The notes under the pieces: model-generated
What the model saw: the letters and a program-made list of their open reading frames with translations, nothing else
Told to the model about the DNA's origin: nothing
Database searches by the model: none
Part shown: in pieces, positions 10,630-18,433 of the stretch
Layout of the letters: every line of letters starts with the position of its first letter
How positions within the stretch are numbered: the first letter of the stretch is position 1
Made by a program: the position numbers and the translations under genes
Assembly: GCA_030064955.1 (NCBI GenBank)
Contig: JASJDW010000013.1
Coordinates: forward strand, 1-46,041
DNA: 46,041 nucleotides
Source of the DNA: Crocosphaera sp.
GTDB taxonomy: Bacteria; Cyanobacteriota; Cyanobacteriia; Cyanobacteriales; Microcystaceae
Direction of reading: 5' to 3'

Positions 10630-10654
10630 GTAAGGTGGGCAATGCCCACCCTAC
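10630..10654. repeat. 25-bp palindromic repeat, copy 2
   Basis: Core GGTGGGCAATGCCCACC. It lies just upstream of the pentapeptide gene start, in inverted orientation to copy 1, and the 25 bp match exactly. No transposase is nearby, so this is a REP- or MITE-like small repeat rather than an IS. Confidence 0.85.
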
Positions 10655-10760
10655 AAGGTTTTGAAATTTTATAAGTGTCTTAGCCTTGACATAATTATAG
10701 AGGTTGAGAAAGAGAGCAAAGGGAACATATCAATAGATTAACGCTCAAAATACAAATTCT

Positions 10761-10880
10761 CCCCACCCCTCCCACACTCCCCACCTTTCCCACACTCCAA
10801 ACTCCCCACCCTTCCCACACTCCCCACCCCTCCCAAACTCCGATCACTCCCCAAACTCCCCACCCTTCCCACACTCCGAT
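10761..10880. repeat. C-rich minisatellite
   Basis: Degenerate tandem array of the unit CCCCACCCTTCCCACACT and close variants, interrupted by CCGATCACT. It fills the gap between the divergent pentapeptide and thf1 genes. An open frame reads through it on the reverse strand but encodes only Gly/Val/Trp repeats and is not a gene. The same words occur in frame inside unbL (25990-26060) and pksE. Confidence 0.9.
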
Positions 10881-10952
10881 CACTTGGCAAAGGACTCCTT
10901 ACAGGGGACAATAGATAACGGTTACTATTGAAAATTTATTTATTTCTACTTC

Positions 10953-11687
10953 GTGGATAATATTCGTACTGTTTCTGATACCAAGCGTAAATTTTATACC
11001 TATCACACTCGCCCCATAAATTCCATTTATCGGCGGTTTGTGGAAGAATTGTTAGTAGAAATGCACCTACTGTCGGTTAACGTGGATTTTCGCTACGATC
11101 CTGTCTATACTTTGGGCGTTGTTACCTCATTTGAACGGTTTATGCAGGGATATAAGCCTGAAGGGGATAAAACCTCTATTTTTAACGGCTTATGTCAAGC
11201 AGTAGAGGGAAATAGCGAACAGTATCATCAAGACGCTGAAGCCATATTAAATGAAGCCAAAGACTTGTCTATTGGTGACTTTAAAGACAAACTCACCGAT
11301 GTTACCAATGGCCAGGGAGGAGAAGGAATCTTATGGGGAACCTTTAGTGCGATCGCAACTAATCCTAAATTTAAGTACAGTCGCCTCTTTGCGGTAGGAT
11401 TATATACATTATTAATGGAAATTGATGCTGATTTAGTAAAAGACGAAGAAAAACGCACCGAAACCATCAAAGAAGTCTCTGAAGCCCTTAAGTTTCCCTC
11501 AGAAAAACTACAAAAGGATCTCGATCTCTATCGCAGTAACTTAGATAAAATGCAGCAATTATTGACAGTTATTGAAGATACTTTAGAAGCAGATCGGAAA
11601 AAACGGGCTTCTAAAGAAGCCGAAAAAACAACAGAAACGGTGGATCAAAAGGAAACTCAAGAAAATCAAGAATCAGAAAGTACCTGA
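10953..11687 (+). CDS. thf1: Thylakoid formation protein Thf1 / Psb29
   Basis: Protein needed for photosystem II biogenesis and repair and for stability of the FtsH protease complex at the thylakoid. It is 244 residues, the family size. Diagnostic stretches include TVSDTKRKFYTYHTRPINSI, FERFMQGYKP and ILWGTFSAIATNPKFKYSRL. The tail from about 190 is a charged coiled coil. The start is GTG at 10953; no ATG occurs near enough to restore the conserved N-terminus. Confidence 0.95.
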   Translation: MDNIRTVSDTKRKFYTYHTRPINSIYRRFVEELLVEMHLLSVNVDFRYDPVYTLGVVTSFERFMQGYKPEGDKTSIFNGLCQAVEGNSEQYHQDAEAILNEAKDLSIGDFKDKLTDVTNGQGGEGILWGTFSAIATNPKFKYSRLFAVGLYTLLMEIDADLVKDEEKRTETIKEVSEALKFPSEKLQKDLDLYRSNLDKMQQLLTVIEDTLEADRKKRASKEAEKTTETVDQKETQENQESEST

Positions 11688-11752
11688 TGCGTTTCAACAA
11701 TCAAAAATCTGGCATAATAACGATGATCCACTAGACACGGTTAGAGTCATCT

Positions 11753-13999
11753 GTGAAATTGCCCTTTCCCTCAAAACCACCCACCCCCCAGTCTCCCGTT
11801 GAAGATAACCCATCCGGGTTAGGGACTTTTGGGGGTGTTTATACCCCTTCCATTCTTACCATCTTGGGCGTAATCATGTATTTACGCTTTGGTTGGGTTG
11901 TGGGGAATGCCGGGTTAATTGGGACAATCTTAATCGTTATTTTAGCTAACCTCATTACCTTTTTAACGGCTCTTTCTGTTTGTGCGATCGCCACTGATCG
12001 AGTGGTGAGGACTGGGGGGGCTTATTATATGATTAGTCGTTCTCTGGGTATTGAAACAGGAGGGGCAGTCGGTATTCCTCTCTATTTTGCCCAAGCCCTA
12101 TCCGTTGCCCTGTATACCATCGGTTTTGCGGAAAGTGTAGTCACCGCTTTTCCTGACTTAAATCTTAGTCAACTCTACATTGCTTTAATTGTTACTGTTG
12201 GAGTCGGAATATTAGCTTATACTTCAGCAGATATCGCCATCAAAGCCCAATACTTTATTATGGGGGCTATTGTTCTCTCCTTGTTATCCTTCTATTTTGG
12301 ACACCCTGTAGAAGAAACCCATATTGAAATGTGGGTGAGCAATAAAGAACCCTTTTGGACTGTATTTGCTGTATTTTTTCCTGCGGTAACAGGGATCATG
12401 GCTGGAGTGAATATGTCGGGAGACTTGCGTGATCCCATTAAAGCTTTACCCATCGGCACTTTGGCCGCCGTAGGCACAGGATTACTTATTTATGTTACTT
12501 TACCTGTGTTTTTAGCCACACGGGCTAATAGTAGCACCTTAATCGCAGAACCCTTCATCATGCAGCGAATGGCTTTATGGGGACCGGCTATTTCGTTGGG
12601 GGTTTGGGGGGCAACCCTCAGTAGTGCCATCGGTAGTATTTTAGGGGCCCCACGCATCCTTCAAGCGTTGGCCAGAGACGGCATTTTACCCCGTTGGATG
12701 CGCTTTTTAGGGCAAGGGAGTGGCCCTAACGATGAACCCAGAATAGGCACGTTAGTCACTTTTGTGGTAGCGATCGCTGCTGTTTTTATTGGGGACTTAA
12801 ATTTAATTGCCCCAGTCTTAACCATGTTTTTCTTAACTACTTATCTTGTATTAAATATTTCTGCGGGGGTAGAAGGGTTATTAAATAGTCCTTCCTTTCG
12901 TCCTTCTTTTAGAGTGCATTGGACTTTATCTCTATTGGGGGCGATCGGCTGTTTAGGGGTCATGTTTCTCATCGATGCTGTGGCTACCTGTGTTGCAGGA
13001 ATTGTTGTTATAGCTATCTATTTTTGGGTACGTCAACGGGAGTTGATGGTAACGTGGGGAGATGTTAGACGGGGTATTTGGATGGCTATCTTACGTACAG
13101 CCATTTTACAAACGGATCACACCGATGATACAAAAAACTGGCGGCCTCAATTTTTGGTGTTGTCGGGGGCCCCAACCAAACGCTGGCCTTTAATTCAGTT
13201 GGCACAAGCATTGACCCATAACCGAGGATTAATTACCGTTTCCAGTGTTTTACCAGAAGGATCACGAGATGTTGCCCGTCAAGCTGTCCTAGAAAAGCGT
13301 ATTCGAGACTATTTACAACGTCGTGGGGTACAAGCTTTAGTTAGGTTAATTACGGCACCAGATCCCTTTGATGGGGCGGAAAGACTGGTAGAAACCTACG
13401 GGTTAGGATCCATTGTGCCGAATACTATCTTACTGGGTGATTCTCAACAAACCACTCACCGCGATCGCTATTGTCAAATGATTGCTAATCTTTATAAGGC
13501 ACAACGCAATGTAATTGTTTTACGAGAAAACCCCGATTTATCTTACGATCCTTGGGATGAGTCACAAAATCGTCGTTTTCGTATTGACGTTTGGTGGGGG
13601 GGAGGAATGCAAGGGAATGGGAGTTTAATGTTAATTTTGGCTTATTTGCTCCATTCTAATCCTAAGTTTCAAAAAGGACAGATTCATCTCAAGTTAGTGG
13701 TGACGGATGAAAGTGCGGTCATTGAGGCACAATCTAATTTAGATAAATTAGTACAAGATTTACGCATTGATGCCATATCTGAGATCATTTTAGCCGATGG
13801 TCGTACCTTTGCCACCATTCTTAAACAGTCGTCCCAAGGGGCTGATTTTATCTTTTTAGGAATGCCTTCTCCTACGGATAATCAGTTGTTTGTTTCTAAT
13901 TATGAAAGACTACAACAATGGACTCAAGATTTACCAACGACTGTGTTTGTTTTAGCTGCACCTGAGTTCAATTTTCAGGAAGTATTGGGGGAAATTTGA
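11753..13999 (+). CDS. Cation-chloride cotransporter family permease (SLC12-like)
   Basis: A 748-residue integral membrane transporter of the amino-acid-polyamine-cation superfamily. The start of the membrane domain, GTFGGVYTPSILTILGVIMY, is the hallmark of Na-K-Cl / K-Cl cotransporters. About 12 hydrophobic segments run to residue 430; a cytoplasmic domain of about 300 residues follows, as in the animal proteins. The substrate in cyanobacteria is not established. The start is GTG at 11753, 65 bp after thf1. Confidence 0.85.
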   Translation: MKLPFPSKPPTPQSPVEDNPSGLGTFGGVYTPSILTILGVIMYLRFGWVVGNAGLIGTILIVILANLITFLTALSVCAIATDRVVRTGGAYYMISRSLGIETGGAVGIPLYFAQALSVALYTIGFAESVVTAFPDLNLSQLYIALIVTVGVGILAYTSADIAIKAQYFIMGAIVLSLLSFYFGHPVEETHIEMWVSNKEPFWTVFAVFFPAVTGIMAGVNMSGDLRDPIKALPIGTLAAVGTGLLIYVTLPVFLATRANSSTLIAEPFIMQRMALWGPAISLGVWGATLSSAIGSILGAPRILQALARDGILPRWMRFLGQGSGPNDEPRIGTLVTFVVAIAAVFIGDLNLIAPVLTMFFLTTYLVLNISAGVEGLLNSPSFRPSFRVHWTLSLLGAIGCLGVMFLIDAVATCVAGIVVIAIYFWVRQRELMVTWGDVRRGIWMAILRTAILQTDHTDDTKNWRPQFLVLSGAPTKRWPLIQLAQALTHNRGLITVSSVLPEGSRDVARQAVLEKRIRDYLQRRGVQALVRLITAPDPFDGAERLVETYGLGSIVPNTILLGDSQQTTHRDRYCQMIANLYKAQRNVIVLRENPDLSYDPWDESQNRRFRIDVWWGGGMQGNGSLMLILAYLLHSNPKFQKGQIHLKLVVTDESAVIEAQSNLDKLVQDLRIDAISEIILADGRTFATILKQSSQGADFIFLGMPSPTDNQLFVSNYERLQQWTQDLPTTVFVLAAPEFNFQEVLGEI

Positions 14000-14000
14000 T

Positions 14001-14519
14001 CTAATTTAGCTGACAATTTTCTTTTAATAGAGATAAAGCTAATTCAAAACTATTGGGTTGTGTTTGTACAGTGTATGCTTCTCTTTCTAAGTCTTTACGA
14101 TGAGTATCAGTATAACCTTGAAAAAAAGGACGGGCTTGATTTATGGGTTCTAGGGTTAATCCTAATGTCGTTATTTCTCCGTTTCCTGCACAAACTTGGG
14201 ACGCATGAACCGACTCATGGATAATAGTTGGTAGGGCAATATGAAGATCGAAAACCACTGGATTAATCCATATTTTTCTAGTGGTAACTTGTAAGAGTCC
14301 ATACGCACCTCTTTTCGGTGGTAAGGCAATAATAACCTCAAATCCTGCTTTTTCTAATTCCTGTTTTAAGCGATCAAATTGTTCATTTTTATCGCTATTT
14401 TGAGCAATTATTCTGTTATTTTCAACTTGTTGATAAGCAATCATTGATGGATAATTTAATGATTCCTCATCAAAACTCAAAGAAATTAATGAAAAATAAG
14501 TTAATAATAATTGAAACAT
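14001..14519 (-). CDS. Hypothetical protein with HESVH metal-site motif
   Basis: A 172-residue protein I do not recognise. The first 20 residues are hydrophobic and could be a signal peptide or anchor. The centre contains ALPTIIHESVHASQVCAG; a HExxH-like pattern (HESVH) in a helix suggests a zinc-dependent peptidase-like fold, but no third ligand can be assigned with confidence. It converges on the cotransporter gene with only 1 bp between them. Confidence 0.6.
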   Translation of the reverse strand: MFQLLLTYFSLISLSFDEESLNYPSMIAYQQVENNRIIAQNSDKNEQFDRLKQELEKAGFEVIIALPPKRGAYGLLQVTTRKIWINPVVFDLHIALPTIIHESVHASQVCAGNGEITTLGLTLEPINQARPFFQGYTDTHRKDLEREAYTVQTQPNSFELALSLLKENCQLN

Positions 14520-14587
14520 TGAGACTCTTCCCTGTCTTAGAAATTATATAGGGTGGTTTATGGTTGAGTTGAAAGGATTATTTTAAA

Positions 14588-15004
14588 TTAATTGCTGAGT
14601 AAAAAATCATGAACTGTAATAATATTAATTGATTGAAAAGGGTATAAAATTAATAAGTCTTGATCCCCTGTAATAATAGATTCTGCTTGACCATTAACCG
14701 CTAATTCTAGATATTTATTATCTTTAGGATCTCGACAAATATCTGTCGTAAAACCCATTTCTAGAATAAATTCAACGGTTTGAGATAAATCTAATAGAAA
14801 TTGCTGTCTTTCTTCAAGGGTAATATATCGGTCAAATTTTGAACGAAACAAGACAGTTTCTAGTTCTTGCCAAGTTGTAGGAGATACAATAATAATTCCT
14901 AATTGTTGAGCTTTCTTAAAAGCAGTATTGGGTTTACTTTTGGTCAATAAAACCGAACTAACAATAATATTAGTATCCAGAACAAATCGTCTATTCATCT
15001 TCAT
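14588..15004 (-). CDS. PIN-domain ribonuclease toxin (TIGR00305-type)
   Basis: A 138-residue PIN-family nuclease, probable toxin. Acidic site residues are seen in VLDTNIIVSS (first Asp), the conserved Glu of TWQELETVL, DPKDNKYLELAV, and the GDQDLL end motif. It overlaps the upstream antitoxin-like gene by 14 bp (8 bp if the second ATG at 14998 is used), the translational coupling typical of type II toxin-antitoxin operons. Confidence 0.88.
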   Translation of the reverse strand: MKMNRRFVLDTNIIVSSVLLTKSKPNTAFKKAQQLGIIIVSPTTWQELETVLFRSKFDRYITLEERQQFLLDLSQTVEFILEMGFTTDICRDPKDNKYLELAVNGQAESIITGDQDLLILYPFQSINIITVHDFLLSN

Positions 15005-15239
15005 TTAAGAGAGATTTTAAGATTTCAGGTGTTAAACCTCTCTCTTGTGCTTTTTGTCCAATGGTATCCATTGTTTTGTATAATTTATCTAAGGATTCTT
15101 GTCGCAATAAAGTGGATGATTGAAGGTAAAAGGCGATTTTTGCTTCTATTTTTTTGCGTTCTTCTTCCGTTGCATTCCAGTAAGTTTCAGCAATATCTAG
15201 GGGAACTTTGACTTTGATTTCTGCTTGATTATTAATCAT
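14991..15239 (-). CDS. Antitoxin-like protein paired with PIN toxin
   Basis: An 82-residue charged protein with an N-terminal beta-strand segment (IKVKVPLDIAETYW), a helical Glu/Lys-rich middle (ATEEERKKIEAKIAFYL) and an acidic tail. It lies immediately upstream of the PIN toxin and overlaps its start. The assignment as antitoxin rests on position, size and overlap; I did not recognise a named DNA-binding domain. Confidence 0.75.
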   Translation of the reverse strand: MINNQAEIKVKVPLDIAETYWNATEEERKKIEAKIAFYLQSSTLLRQESLDKLYKTMDTIGQKAQERGLTPEILKSLLNEDE

Positions 15240-15382
15240 AGTTCTATTTACTTAACTTCTTATCCCTATTTTACCTCATTATCAATCCTTTAACCTTTGT
15301 ATACTGAGATTAATGCACCCTATGATATCAGCGATAAAACTGAGAAAAAACTTGTAATTTCTAAACTGATGATCTATAGTTG

Positions 15383-15541
15383 AAAAAGCTAGATACTTGT
15401 AGCTTATTGATTCCCTCTGTTGATACTGCGGAGGTTAGTTTTCAATGGGTACGATAAATGCCCTTACACCTTAGTTTAACTCTTAGCATAGCTATGGGTT
15501 GGGCAATAAGTTAGAATACACTGCAAAGTATCTAGCTATTT
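15383..15541 (+). ncRNA. Candidate retron msr-msd RNA
   Basis: An inverted repeat, AGCTAGATACTT (15387-15398) and AAGTATCTAGCT (15526-15537), is perfect over 12 bp. It can be extended outward past one mismatch and inward past one bulged base to about 19 bp. It encloses about 120 nt, ends 17 nt before the reverse transcriptase ATG, and is followed inside the left arm by GTAGC, reminiscent of the retron branching-guanosine context. Inside, CTTATTG (15403-15409) pairs with CAATAAG (15504-15510), and 15414-15434 forms a 6-bp hairpin. These match the a1-msr-msd-a2-RT layout, but the msr/msd boundary cannot be fixed by eye. Confidence 0.55.
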
Positions 15542-15558
15542 TGTTTCTACCAACAGAT

Positions 15559-16713
15559 ATGGGGACAACGTCTTTAGATTTACCGCAAGAAGAATTAAAA
15601 AGACAATTCGAGCAATTAAAAACACGCCAGGATGTTGCTAAATTACTCCAGGTTAGTGACTATCAATTACGCTATCATTTGTATATTTATCCTAGAGATA
15701 AAGCCTATACTACCTTCAAAATCCCTAAAAAGTCAGGTGGACACAGATTAATTACTACCCCTCAAACATCTTTAAAAATTATTCAACATAAACTTAATCA
15801 AGTTTTGAGTAGCGTATATAAAGTAAAACCATCAGTACATGGTTTTGCTATTCAAAAAAGTATTGTTACTAATGCTAAGAGACATCTCAAACAACGATAC
15901 ATTTTAAATCTTGAAGATCAAGATTTTTTTCCGTCTATTAATTTTGGAAGAGTCCGAGGACTTTTTATCGCACAACCTTATAATTGCACTAAAGAAGTTG
16001 CTACCATATTAGCACAAATTTGTTGTTATAATAATCAATTACCACAAGGCGCACCTACCTCACCAATCATATCAAACATGATTTGCGCCAGATTAGATTC
16101 TCAGCTTCAAAAATTAGCAAAGAAATATCGGTGTATTTACACTAGATATGCAGACGATATCACCTTTTCGACTTCTCGATTCAAATTTCCTCATCGTCTT
16201 GCCTATTTTTCTCAGGATTCCGAAACCTTTGTTCTTGCAGACGAATTGATAACAATTATTAAAGATAATGGATTTTCAGTTAATTTATCAAAACTAAGAT
16301 TACAAAATAGATATCAACGGCAAGGTGTTTATTCATTTGCTATACCTATCCCTAAACACCGTCAAGATGTTAAAGAGATTTGTATTGAACATTATTATCA
16401 AGATTCAGAAATTAAACGCACAGACAAGAACAATAGAAGACTCTTTCTAAGCGACGAATTTCACTCAAAAAGTGGTAAACATTTATCTAATCCTCAATTA
16501 AATACTACTGAAATAAATAAATTCAAATCTAATCAACTCAAAATCATAGATGATAAAGTTTTTGATTCAGAAAGTAATAATGTAGCATTGCCGAAAGATG
16601 ACTTTGCAACCTATATCTACGATAAAGAAGAAGGTTTTAATGATTTTGATTTTACTGCATTTAAAGAAGTTTTTGAAATAATAAAAAAAATTTTGAATCG
16701 TCACTATAGCTAG
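15559..16713 (+). CDS. Retron-like reverse transcriptase with unusual C-terminus
   Basis: Reverse transcriptase of 384 residues from the ATG at 15559; an in-frame TTG at 15499 would place the start inside the RNA-forming region, so the ATG is preferred. Visible motifs are KIPKKSGGHRLITTP, NLEDQDFFPSINFGR, LPQGAPTSPIISNM, the catalytic TRYADDITFS, and NGFSVNLSKLRLQNRYQRQG. Where retron enzymes normally continue into the VTGLVVN thumb segment, this one switches to an unrelated module of about 125 residues (YSFAIPIPKHRQDVKEICIE, NRRLFLSDEFHSKSGKHLSN). I cannot assign that module; it reads like a separate domain or the end of another gene. PIN-type genes and remnants lie on both sides. Confidence 0.85.
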   Translation: MGTTSLDLPQEELKRQFEQLKTRQDVAKLLQVSDYQLRYHLYIYPRDKAYTTFKIPKKSGGHRLITTPQTSLKIIQHKLNQVLSSVYKVKPSVHGFAIQKSIVTNAKRHLKQRYILNLEDQDFFPSINFGRVRGLFIAQPYNCTKEVATILAQICCYNNQLPQGAPTSPIISNMICARLDSQLQKLAKKYRCIYTRYADDITFSTSRFKFPHRLAYFSQDSETFVLADELITIIKDNGFSVNLSKLRLQNRYQRQGVYSFAIPIPKHRQDVKEICIEHYYQDSEIKRTDKNNRRLFLSDEFHSKSGKHLSNPQLNTTEINKFKSNQLKIIDDKVFDSESNNVALPKDDFATYIYDKEEGFNDFDFTAFKEVFEIIKKILNRHYS

Positions 16714-16769
16714 TATCTAATTAATATATGAAAAACTCCGTAATTTTTCCTAAAATAAAATGCGTAAGA

Positions 16770-17072
16770 TTATCTTTTAAAAGGGTTAATAATTGTTAGT
16801 TTATTCATAATAATTAATCCATCTTGCATATCTTCAGAGTAAAGAATTTCTACATTAACAGACAAAGCACTTGCTAGAATTAAGCTATCCCAAAATGAGA
16901 ATTGATATTGTGATCGCAAATTGCACGCAGATTCAAGAAGGATTAAATCAAAAGAAATAACCTGACAACAATTATATAAAGATTGTATAACTTTTTTAAT
17001 TTCTTTTTCTTAAAAGTAGGCTTTTTTTAATAAATTAACCGAAAGTTCATTGATAACTTGTGTACTGATAAC
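16770..17072 (-). pseudogene. PIN-domain protein remnant
   Basis: Reading the reverse strand gives VISTQVINELSVNLLKKAYF, then a TAA at 17010-17012, then in the same frame a run ending QFSFWDSLILASAL, VEILYSEDMQDG and IINPFKR before the stop at 16770-16772. This is the C-terminal two-thirds of a VapC-like PIN domain with an in-frame stop and no N-terminus. The missing end abuts the MITE at 17075. Unlike the intact PIN toxin at 14588-15004, it belongs to the FWD-type PIN subgroup. Confidence 0.75.
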
Positions 17073-17074
17073 TA

Positions 17075-17207
17075 AGAGACTGTTCCTAAAGAAATAATAA
17101 CAACGAATTTTGTAGGGTGGGCAAGGTTTCCAAGGATGAAGTTAGTTTAGATAAGTCTTTAACTTGCCCACCCTACAGTCTTAAGATTCTATTTATAAAC
17201 AGTCTCT
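17075..17207. mobile_element. 133-bp MITE with nested palindrome
   Basis: Terminal inverted repeats AGAGACTGTT (17075-17084) and AACAGTCTCT (17198-17207) are perfect, with weaker matching further in. The flanking TAA at 17073-17075 and 17207-17209 looks like a 3-bp target duplication, which makes the element proper 17076-17206. Inside is a second perfect 15-bp inverted repeat (17111-17125 and 17163-17177) built on the TAGGGTGGGCA word shared with the 25-bp repeats. There is no coding capacity. The 3-bp TAA target suggests mobilisation by an IS5-type transposase, an inference. Confidence 0.8.
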
Positions 17208-17215
17208 AATTACGA

Positions 17216-18340
17216 TTATAGCTGATCTCGATCATAATAGTTTCGGTGATAATTATTAATAAGATTTTCAATACTATTTAATAACTTTTCTTGAGTCCAA
17301 GCAAAAGATAAAGAAGCAGCGATCGCAGATCCTCCGGCACCCACACCTTCTTTAACATACCCTTGTTCATATATTTTTAATTGTTCATAGGAAGAATAAG
17401 AAAAATTTAGTTGAGTTGCTATTAAAGGAACTGTCCCAATACACTTAGCTAACCCGACAGTATCCCCTGTTGAATCTTCTGCAACCCAGCGCGTCGTCCC
17501 TACAATAATATTATCTAAATTAGCGTGATATTCGGATGTATTAATAATCGCTTTAATTAAAGCATAAACGGCTAACATTTGGGTTCCACCAGCTAACATT
17601 ACCCCTGTTTTTAGACTAGCAGTAATCGCCATTGCTGCTACGACAATTTGCATAGGATCACCGACAGCAGCTACTAATTCAAAAGGATTAATCGGTTTAG
17701 AATTCAAAGAACAACCAGCATTTTTGAAACCTTCTTTTACTACTAATTCTTTTTGTTCATGATTACAACTAGGATGGCTACTATTGACTTTGCCTCTGGC
17801 ATTAATGCCTAATCCTGTTAAAATAGCTAAGGCGGTTGTTGTTCCACCTACGACACATTCACTGAGAATTAAATACTTTTTTTTAGAATGATTAGCTAAT
17901 TTTTCTCCCCAATTTAATCCTTGTTGAAATAGATTATAAACTAATGGTAATGGTAAGGCTTTTCCTGTGGTTAAACAGTTAGCTGGTTGCCCTCCTAAAT
18001 CAATAAAAGGAACAGTAGGAAATATGGGTAAACCAGCATTAAATAAATAAATAGGAATGTCGCAAGTTTCGACCACAGCGCGAGTAATAAACACAGGAGA
18101 AACCCCTTGCGTCAAAGGAGGTAAAGGATAGTGGTAAGAAGATTGTACGCCATTAATTAAAAATTCTGCATCGGCGATCGCCGTATATTTTCTTGCTTCT
18201 GGCGTTGCCCCTGCTGCTGAAATACCAGGAATTAAACCCGTATTAGTAAAGCCTAAAATACAAGCAAAAATGGGTGAAAATTCTTGATAAGTTTTAACCC
18301 ATTTCTGTCCTAATGATTGAGCCGTATAAATGTGAAACAT
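17216..18340 (-). CDS. cobT: CobT-type nicotinate-nucleotide phosphoribosyltransferase (TIGR00303/UPF0284)
   Basis: A 374-residue member of the cyanobacterial/archaeal CobT group, which activates the lower-ligand base (or an analogue) with nicotinate mononucleotide in cobamide assembly. Recognisable segments are CILGFTNTGLIPGISAAGAT, PVFITRAVVETCDIPIYLFN, FIDLGGQPANCLTTGKALPL and GDPMQIVVAAMAI. ATG start at 18340; the gene is divergent from purD with 93 bp between. A MITE ends 9 bp beyond its stop. No cobalamin riboswitch is visible in the short upstream gap. Confidence 0.9.
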   Translation of the reverse strand: MFHIYTAQSLGQKWVKTYQEFSPIFACILGFTNTGLIPGISAAGATPEARKYTAIADAEFLINGVQSSYHYPLPPLTQGVSPVFITRAVVETCDIPIYLFNAGLPIFPTVPFIDLGGQPANCLTTGKALPLPLVYNLFQQGLNWGEKLANHSKKKYLILSECVVGGTTTALAILTGLGINARGKVNSSHPSCNHEQKELVVKEGFKNAGCSLNSKPINPFELVAAVGDPMQIVVAAMAITASLKTGVMLAGGTQMLAVYALIKAIINTSEYHANLDNIIVGTTRWVAEDSTGDTVGLAKCIGTVPLIATQLNFSYSSYEQLKIYEQGYVKEGVGAGGSAIAASLSFAWTQEKLLNSIENLINNYHRNYYDRDQL

Positions 18341-18433
18341 TATTTAACAATAATTAATTAATAATTAAATAGTTGGAATGGTAATACTCACAGACTTATG
18401 ATGTCTATGGGTTTATTTATCTATTATTAAAGC

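Noticed and set aside
10695-10883. Reverse-strand open frame of 62 codons rich in Gly/Val/Trp
   Set aside because: It is a translation of the C-rich minisatellite; periodic sequence, no ribosome-binding site, no similarity.
15029-15211. Forward open frame opposite the antitoxin gene
   Set aside because: Antisense shadow of the antitoxin and toxin start; hydrophobic, no signal for translation.
15499-16713. Group II intron maturase as identity of the reverse transcriptase
   Set aside because: No maturase X or HNH domain, no intron domain V-like hairpin downstream; the upstream inverted repeat fits a retron better.
18341-18433. Cobalamin riboswitch before cobT
   Set aside because: The gap is only 93 bp, shared with the purD promoter, and lacks B12-box-like sequence.
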